Shown: in pieces, positions 1 through 3,022 of the stretch | Layout: each line of letters opens with the position of its first letter | Position numbering within the stretch: position 1 is the stretch's first letter | Origin: JACZSB01 sp965372015 | GTDB lineage: Bacteria; Fidelibacterota; Marinisomatia; SCGC-AAA003-L08; TS1B11 | DNA length: 5,848 nt | Assembly (NCBI GenBank): GCA_965372015.1 | Contig: CBDVAP010000155.1 | Location: forward strand, 1-5,848 | Direction of reading: 5' to 3' | Position numbers and translations under genes: made by a program | Notes under the pieces: model-generated | Database searches by the model: none | Seen by the model: the letters and a program-made list of their open reading frames with translations, nothing else | Told to the model about the DNA's origin: nothing

Positions 1-1
1 T

Positions 2-74
2 AGGTGAGTAGCTCAATTGGTAGAGCACCGGTCTCCAAAACCGGGGGTTGCGGGTTCGATCCCTGCCTCACCTG
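2..74 (+). tRNA. tRNA-Trp (anticodon CCA)
   Basis: This tRNA inserts tryptophan at UGG codons. The full cloverleaf can be drawn by eye. The acceptor stem AGGTGAG (2-8) pairs perfectly with CTCACCT (67-73). The D stem is GCTC (11-14) with GAGC (23-26). The anticodon stem CCGGT (28-32) pairs with ACCGG (40-44) around a loop carrying CCA at 35-37. The T stem GCGGG (50-54) pairs with CCTGC (62-66) with one G-U pair, around TTCGATC. G74 is the discriminator base. The next bases are CGT, so the 3' CCA is not encoded and must be added after transcription by a CCA-adding enzyme. A tRNA-Trp gene just before secE-nusG, usually following tuf, is a widespread bacterial arrangement. The tuf gene would lie off the left edge. 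Confidence 0.97.
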
Positions 75-88
75 CGTGGTCGAGTCGG

Positions 89-117
89 TTGGCAAAGTAG
101 ACGGTAGAAACTACTAT
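89..117 (+). promoter_or_regulatory. Candidate sigma-70-type promoter for secE-nusG
   Basis: TTGGCA at 89-94 matches five of six bases of the -35 consensus. It is separated by exactly 17 bases from TACTAT at 112-117, which matches four of six bases of the -10 consensus. Initiation would fall near 124, leaving a leader of about 15 bases before the secE ATG. Short complementary tracts overlap the element: AGTAG (96-100) or GTAG (104-107) can each pair with CTAC(T) at 111-115. These could instead reflect a tRNA-mRNA processing region, because secE may simply be read through from tuf and the tRNA gene. The call rests on consensus matching only. Confidence 0.33.
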
Positions 118-138
118 TAATATCAGCTGGCGGCGAAG

Positions 139-321
139 ATGATTAAGAAGTTTCAAGAGTTTCTACGGGGGGTCGAGTCCGAGATGAAGAAGGTTTCCTG
201 GCCGACCTTTGAACAGTTACGGGGTTCCACCGGTGTGGTGCTGGTGCTGTCCCTGATCCTGATTATATTTCTATTCGTGGTCGATTTCGCTCTCTCCCGG
301 ATCGTTTCGGTGATTCTGTAG
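139..321 (+). CDS. secE: Preprotein translocase subunit SecE
   Basis: SecE is the small essential subunit of the SecYEG channel in the cytoplasmic membrane, where it clamps SecY. The 60-residue length is that of the single-span form found in most bacteria; E. coli SecE is longer with three spans. Residues 13-23 read ESEMKKVSWPT, the hallmark amphipathic-helix motif, and a hydrophobic segment of about 20-25 residues begins near residue 31 and forms the one membrane span. The basic N-terminus (MIKK) fits a cytoplasmic N-in orientation. A weak ribosome-binding site, GGCGG at 129-133, lies five bases before the ATG. nusG begins seven bases after the stop, a pairing conserved across bacteria. No rpmG (L33) gene lies between the tRNA and secE, unlike in many other phyla. 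Confidence 0.97.
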   Translation: MIKKFQEFLRGVESEMKKVSWPTFEQLRGSTGVVLVLSLILIIFLFVVDFALSRIVSVIL

Positions 322-328
322 GCCCCTA

Positions 329-883
329 ATGGCTTTTACCCAAATACCGGCGGAGATGGAGTGGTTCTCATTGCGGGTCATTTCCGGCAAGGAGAAGAAG
401 GCCAAAGAGGCTATCCAGTACGAGGCCGGGGAAGCCGGTCTCAATGACCACATTGGGGACGTTCTGGTCCCTTCGGAGAATGTAGTGGAGATGCGGGACG
501 GTAAGAAACGGGTGCGCAACAAGGTTTTCTTTCCCGGTTACATCCTGATCTGTCTGAAGCTAACCAAGGAAATCCGCTACCTGGTTGAGAATGTACCGGG
601 GGTGATGAGTTTCGTTGGTCCCAAGGGTGAGCCGATCCCCCTGCGGGACGACGAGATGGCCCGGATTCTGGGCGAGGTGGAAGGCAAAGAGGGCCGGGAG
701 GTAATGGCCCACCAGTTCCGGGTGGGTGACCCCATGAAGGTGGTGGACGGGCCCTTCCTGGATTTCACCGGCTTTATTGAAGAGGTCAACGCGGAGAAGC
801 AGAAGGTGAAGGTGACTGTTTCTATCTTCGGACGGCCCACTCCGGTAGAGCTGGATTTTCTGCAGATCGAGTTGGAAAAATAG
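329..883 (+). CDS. nusG: Transcription elongation and antitermination factor NusG
   Basis: NusG binds the RNA polymerase clamp and modulates pausing; its KOW domain contacts Rho or ribosomal protein S10 in well-studied bacteria. At 184 residues it has the usual two-domain size. The NGN domain covers about residues 10-115, with EWFSLRVISGKEKK at its start, FFPGYILI at 67-74 and VPGVMSFVG at 89-97. A linker is followed by the KOW domain at about 131-184, with VGDPMKVVDGPF and then SIFGRPTPVELDF. I see no large insertion between the domains. The ATG at 329 has only TAGG (319-322) as a possible ribosome-binding site, so translation may depend on coupling to secE, whose stop overlaps that motif. 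Met10 is the next candidate, but GGAG abuts it too closely and it would trim the front of the NGN domain. Confidence 0.98.
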   Translation: MAFTQIPAEMEWFSLRVISGKEKKAKEAIQYEAGEAGLNDHIGDVLVPSENVVEMRDGKKRVRNKVFFPGYILICLKLTKEIRYLVENVPGVMSFVGPKGEPIPLRDDEMARILGEVEGKEGREVMAHQFRVGDPMKVVDGPFLDFTGFIEEVNAEKQKVKVTVSIFGRPTPVELDFLQIELEK

Positions 884-896
884 GGCAGGCGGTATT

Positions 897-1322
897 GTGG
901 CAAAGAAAGTTATAGGCTTTATCAAATTACAATTACCGGCCGGGCAGGCCTCACCGGCGCCGCCGGTAGGTCCGGCCCTGGGACAGCAGGGCGTCAATAT
1001 CATGGAGTTCTGCAAGGCCTATAATGCCAAGACCCAGGACCAGACCGGGACGATCATTCCGGTTGAGATAACTGTTTTCGCCGACCGGTCATTTTCCTTT
1101 ATCACCAAAACCCCGCCGGCGGCGGTGCTGCTGCGAAAGGCCGCCAAGGTGGAAAAAGGTTCCGGTGAGCCCAACCGCGAAAAGGTGGGCAACGTGACCC
1201 AGGCGCAGGTTCTGGAAATCGCCCGGATAAAGATGTCGGACTTGAATGCCGGGTCCGAGGAGGCGGCCATGCAGATGATCCGTGGTACCGCCCGCAGTAT
1301 GGGCATCGTGGTGGAGAGCTAA
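897..1322 (+). CDS. rplK: 50S ribosomal protein L11
   Basis: L11 binds the GTPase-associated region of 23S rRNA at the base of the L7/L12 stalk and is part of the site of thiostrepton-class antibiotics. The 141-residue product has the family's standard length. The N-terminal domain includes PPVGPALGQQGVNIMEFCKA (22-41), keeping the prolines of the flexible proline-rich segment. The C-terminal rRNA-binding domain includes KTPPAAVLLRKA, KGSGEPNREKVG and GTARSMGI. The start is GTG, chosen because AGGCGG at 887-892 precedes it and the resulting MAKKVIGFIKLQ matches the conserved N-terminus, including the lysine near position 3 methylated by PrmA in E. coli. One departure from the common pattern is Ser19 where Asn is usual in the stretch before the prolines. 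The gap after nusG is 13 bases. Confidence 0.98.
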   Translation: MAKKVIGFIKLQLPAGQASPAPPVGPALGQQGVNIMEFCKAYNAKTQDQTGTIIPVEITVFADRSFSFITKTPPAAVLLRKAAKVEKGSGEPNREKVGNVTQAQVLEIARIKMSDLNAGSEEAAMQMIRGTARSMGIVVES

Positions 1323-1325
1323 GGC

Positions 1326-2015
1326 ATGAAACACGGCAAGCATTATCGCGCCACCCTGGAGAAAATTGATCGCGGGCGCCATTACAGTCTCGGCGAGGCG
1401 GTATCTTTGGTCAAGGACAACGCCGGGGCCAAGTTCGATGAAAGTGTGGAAGTTGCCCTGAACCTGGGAGTGGAGCCCCGCCATGCCGATCAGATGGTGC
1501 GGGGGACGGTGAACCTGCCCCATGGCACCGGCAAAGAGGTGCGGGTACTGGTTTTTGCCAAGGGTGAACAATTATTGGCGGCCCAGGAGGCCGGCGCCGA
1601 CTTTACGGGCGGTGAGGAGCTGGTGGAAAAGGTCAAGGGTGGTTGGTTCGGATTCGACGTGGTAGTGGCCTCACCGGATATGATGCGTGAGGTGGGTAAG
1701 CTCGGTTCCCTGCTCGGCCCGCGCAAGCTGATGCCCAGCCCCAAAGCCGGCACCGTCACCAATGACATCGTCAAGACGGTCAAGGAGCTGAAGGCGGGCA
1801 AGATCGAATTCCGGGTGGAGAAGAACGGTATTATCCACAGCGCCGTGGGCAAGGTTTCCTTCAGCGCCGAGCAGCTGCTGGAGAACCTGCAAACCATGGT
1901 GGAGGCGGTGATGCGGGCCAAACCGGCGGCCTCCAAGGGGACTTACTTAAAAAACCTGACGGTTTCGAGCACCATGGGCCCCGGTGTTAAAATCGATAAA
2001 TCGGCCTTTACCTAG
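1326..2015 (+). CDS. rplA: 50S ribosomal protein L1
   Basis: L1 forms the mobile L1 stalk that helps release deacylated tRNA from the E site. In several bacteria it also represses its own operon by binding mRNA that mimics its rRNA site. The product is 229 residues, normal for the family. Domain I contains KFDESVEVALNLGVEPRHAD (36-55) and VRGTVNLPHGTGK (58-70). The inserted domain II carries LLGPRKLMPSPKAGTVTND (129-147), and the return to domain I shows GKIEFRVEKNGIIH (158-171). The C-terminal rRNA-contacting motif TMGPG lies at 216-220. The ATG lies three bases after the rplK stop. Its likely ribosome-binding site GGAGAG (1313-1318) is inside rplK, so the two genes are probably translationally coupled. 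Confidence 0.98.
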   Translation: MKHGKHYRATLEKIDRGRHYSLGEAVSLVKDNAGAKFDESVEVALNLGVEPRHADQMVRGTVNLPHGTGKEVRVLVFAKGEQLLAAQEAGADFTGGEELVEKVKGGWFGFDVVVASPDMMREVGKLGSLLGPRKLMPSPKAGTVTNDIVKTVKELKAGKIEFRVEKNGIIHSAVGKVSFSAEQLLENLQTMVEAVMRAKPAASKGTYLKNLTVSSTMGPGVKIDKSAFT

Positions 2016-2020
2016 AAGGC
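2004..2020 (+). promoter_or_regulatory. Hairpin masking the rplJ ribosome-binding site
   Basis: GCCTT at 2004-2008 is perfectly complementary to AAGGC at 2016-2020. A T2009-G2015 wobble adds a sixth pair and leaves the five-base loop ACCTA. The stem spans the rplA stop codon (2013-2015), and its 3' arm is the rplJ Shine-Dalgarno AAGGCGA (2016-2022). A ribosome finishing rplA would melt it, so the arrangement could couple rplJ translation to rplA. The pairing is seen directly; the regulatory role is inferred, and a six-pair stem can arise by chance. Confidence 0.35.
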
Positions 2021-2027
2021 GACCGCC

Positions 2028-2549
2028 ATGCCGGATGCGCACAAGGCAGAGATAGTGGCTAGCACCGCGGCCCGGATGCGAGAGGCCGCCGCGATTTATT
2101 TCACCGATTTTCGGGGGCTTTCCGCGCCCCAGGCCACCGAGCTACGGGCCAAGCTGCGGGAAAGTAATGTGGATTACATAGTGGTCAAAAAGACACTATC
2201 GCGTCTGGCGGCCAAGGAAGCGGGGCTGGCGAATATAGACGACTTCCTGGTAGGCCAGATTGCCCTGGCTTTCACCGTTGGCGAAGCGGCTGACCCGGCG
2301 CGTATCTTGCGCGAATTCAGTCGAGAAAACGATGATGTACCGGCCATTACGGGCATTATTTTGGGCGGCGAAATGTTAGGGGCGGAGCGGGCCAAGGAGT
2401 TGGCCACCATGCCACCCAAAGAGGTCCTGCTCGGCCGTTTGACGGCCACCCTGGGCCAGCCCATGACCCGGTTGGCCGCCACCCTGAACAGTCCACTGGC
2501 AAAGCTAGCGCAATTGCTGGGCAGTTTTAAAGACCAGAAAACTTCATGA
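2028..2549 (+). CDS. rplJ: 50S ribosomal protein L10 (stalk base protein)
   Basis: L10 anchors L7/L12 dimers to the ribosome through a long C-terminal helix and binds 23S rRNA near L11. The 173-residue product fits the usual range of about 165-180. The N-terminal rRNA-binding domain shows IYFTDFRGLSAPQATELRAKLRE (23-45) and DYIVVKKTLSRLAAKEAG (49-66). The C-terminal helix, about residues 138-170 (PMTRLAATLNSPLAKLAQLL), is the L7/L12 docking segment. Two local oddities are Lys55 in VVKKTL, where Asn is usual, and LVGQIALAF (74-82), where a GPT-type sequence is more typical. The start is supported by AAGGCGA (2016-2022) five bases upstream. Only 12 bases separate it from rplA, so an E. coli-style L10-binding leader cannot fit between the two genes. 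Confidence 0.97.
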   Translation: MPDAHKAEIVASTAARMREAAAIYFTDFRGLSAPQATELRAKLRESNVDYIVVKKTLSRLAAKEAGLANIDDFLVGQIALAFTVGEAADPARILREFSRENDDVPAITGIILGGEMLGAERAKELATMPPKEVLLGRLTATLGQPMTRLAATLNSPLAKLAQLLGSFKDQKTS

Positions 2550-2556
2550 AAACAAG

Positions 2557-2561
2557 AGGAG
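2557..2561 (+). promoter_or_regulatory. Strong rplL ribosome-binding site
   Basis: AGGAG, within the longer AGAGGAG, lies seven bases before the rplL ATG in an A/T-rich and probably unstructured spacer. It is the best ribosome-binding site in the window. This fits the need for several copies of L7/L12 per ribosome against one copy of L10 from the gene just upstream. Confidence 0.85.
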
Positions 2562-2568
2562 CGTTTTA

Positions 2569-2943
2569 ATGTCGACCGTTACTCGTAAGGATGTATTAGG
2601 CTACCTGGAATCCGCCAATATGCTGGAGATATCCGGGCTGATTGAGGAAATCGAAGATAAATTTGGCGTGACCGCTGCCGCTCCGGTAGCAGTGGCTACC
2701 GCGGCCGGTCCGGCGGAAGCTGCTGAGGAGCAGACCGAGTTCAATGTAATACTGACTTCTTTTGGCGAGAAAAAGATCAACGTCATCAAAGTGGTCCGCG
2801 AGGTTACCTCTCTGGGCTTGAAAGAGGCCAAGGATCTCGTGGATAAAGCGCCGAATACGGTAAAGGAAGGGCTCTCCAAGGCGGAAGCGGAAGAGTTGAA
2901 GGCCAAGCTGGAATCGGCCGGCGGCACCGTCGAGTTGAAATAG
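2569..2943 (+). CDS. rplL: 50S ribosomal protein L7/L12
   Basis: L7/L12 is the multicopy acidic stalk protein that recruits and stimulates the translational GTPases EF-Tu, EF-G, IF2 and RF3. The 124-residue product has the typical three-part layout. The dimerisation domain that binds L10 is at about 1-34 (LEISGLIEEIEDKFGV). An Ala/Pro/Val/Gly-rich hinge follows at about 35-52. The globular factor-binding domain is at about 56-124, with EFNVILTSFGEKKINVIKVV, then SLGLKEAKDLVDKAP (81-95), and VELK at the end. The surface helix GLKEAK that contacts GTPases is intact. The gene follows rplJ by 19 bases, the near-universal rplJL pair. Confidence 0.98.
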   Translation: MSTVTRKDVLGYLESANMLEISGLIEEIEDKFGVTAAAPVAVATAAGPAEAAEEQTEFNVILTSFGEKKINVIKVVREVTSLGLKEAKDLVDKAPNTVKEGLSKAEAEELKAKLESAGGTVELK

Positions 2944-2997
2944 CTGATTACTGAACCGGCAGATTCTTCTGCAAACAACCATCACTGAGTTTAGACC

Positions 2998-3018
2998 AGG
3001 CTCACCCAGGGAGGGCTT
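2998..3018 (+). promoter_or_regulatory. Hairpin at the rplL-rpoB junction overlapping the rpoB ribosome-binding site
   Basis: Bases 2998-3006 fold onto 3010-3018. A-T and G-T pairs are followed by GCTC (3000-3003) with GGGC (3013-3016, including one T-G pair), an A-A mismatch, then CC (3005-3006) with GG (3010-3011) around the triloop CAG. Four T's (3017-3020) overlap and follow the 3' arm. The 3' arm contains the rpoB Shine-Dalgarno, so the fold would hide it. In E. coli a partial terminator (attenuator) and an RNase III site lie between rplL and rpoB and lower rpoB expression relative to rplL. This could be a compact counterpart, but the stem is imperfect and the T run short. Confidence 0.35.
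3008..3015 (+). promoter_or_regulatory. rpoB ribosome-binding site that fixes a TTG start
   Basis: AGGGAGGG ends seven bases before TTG at 3023. An in-frame TAA at 3020-3022 directly precedes that TTG, so no earlier start is possible. The next in-frame ATG, in AACATGTTCCCC near 3197, would delete the conserved IPDLLAIQTVSYEEFL region. The site therefore decides the start. Confidence 0.8.
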
Positions 3019-3022
3019 TTAA

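Noticed and set aside
356..358. Met10 of nusG as an alternative start
   Set aside because: GGAG directly abuts this ATG, too close to serve as a ribosome-binding site, and the ATG at 329 sits naturally seven bases after the secE stop.
560..1015. Minus-strand open frames opposite nusG and rplK
   Set aside because: They are shadows of two conserved genes and have no family resemblance.
2959..2972. Perfect five-pair hairpin GCAGA/TCTGC with loop TTCT just after rplL, as a terminator
   Set aside because: The stem is short and only moderately GC-rich, and it is followed by AAAC rather than a T run, so it does not meet the pattern of an intrinsic terminator.
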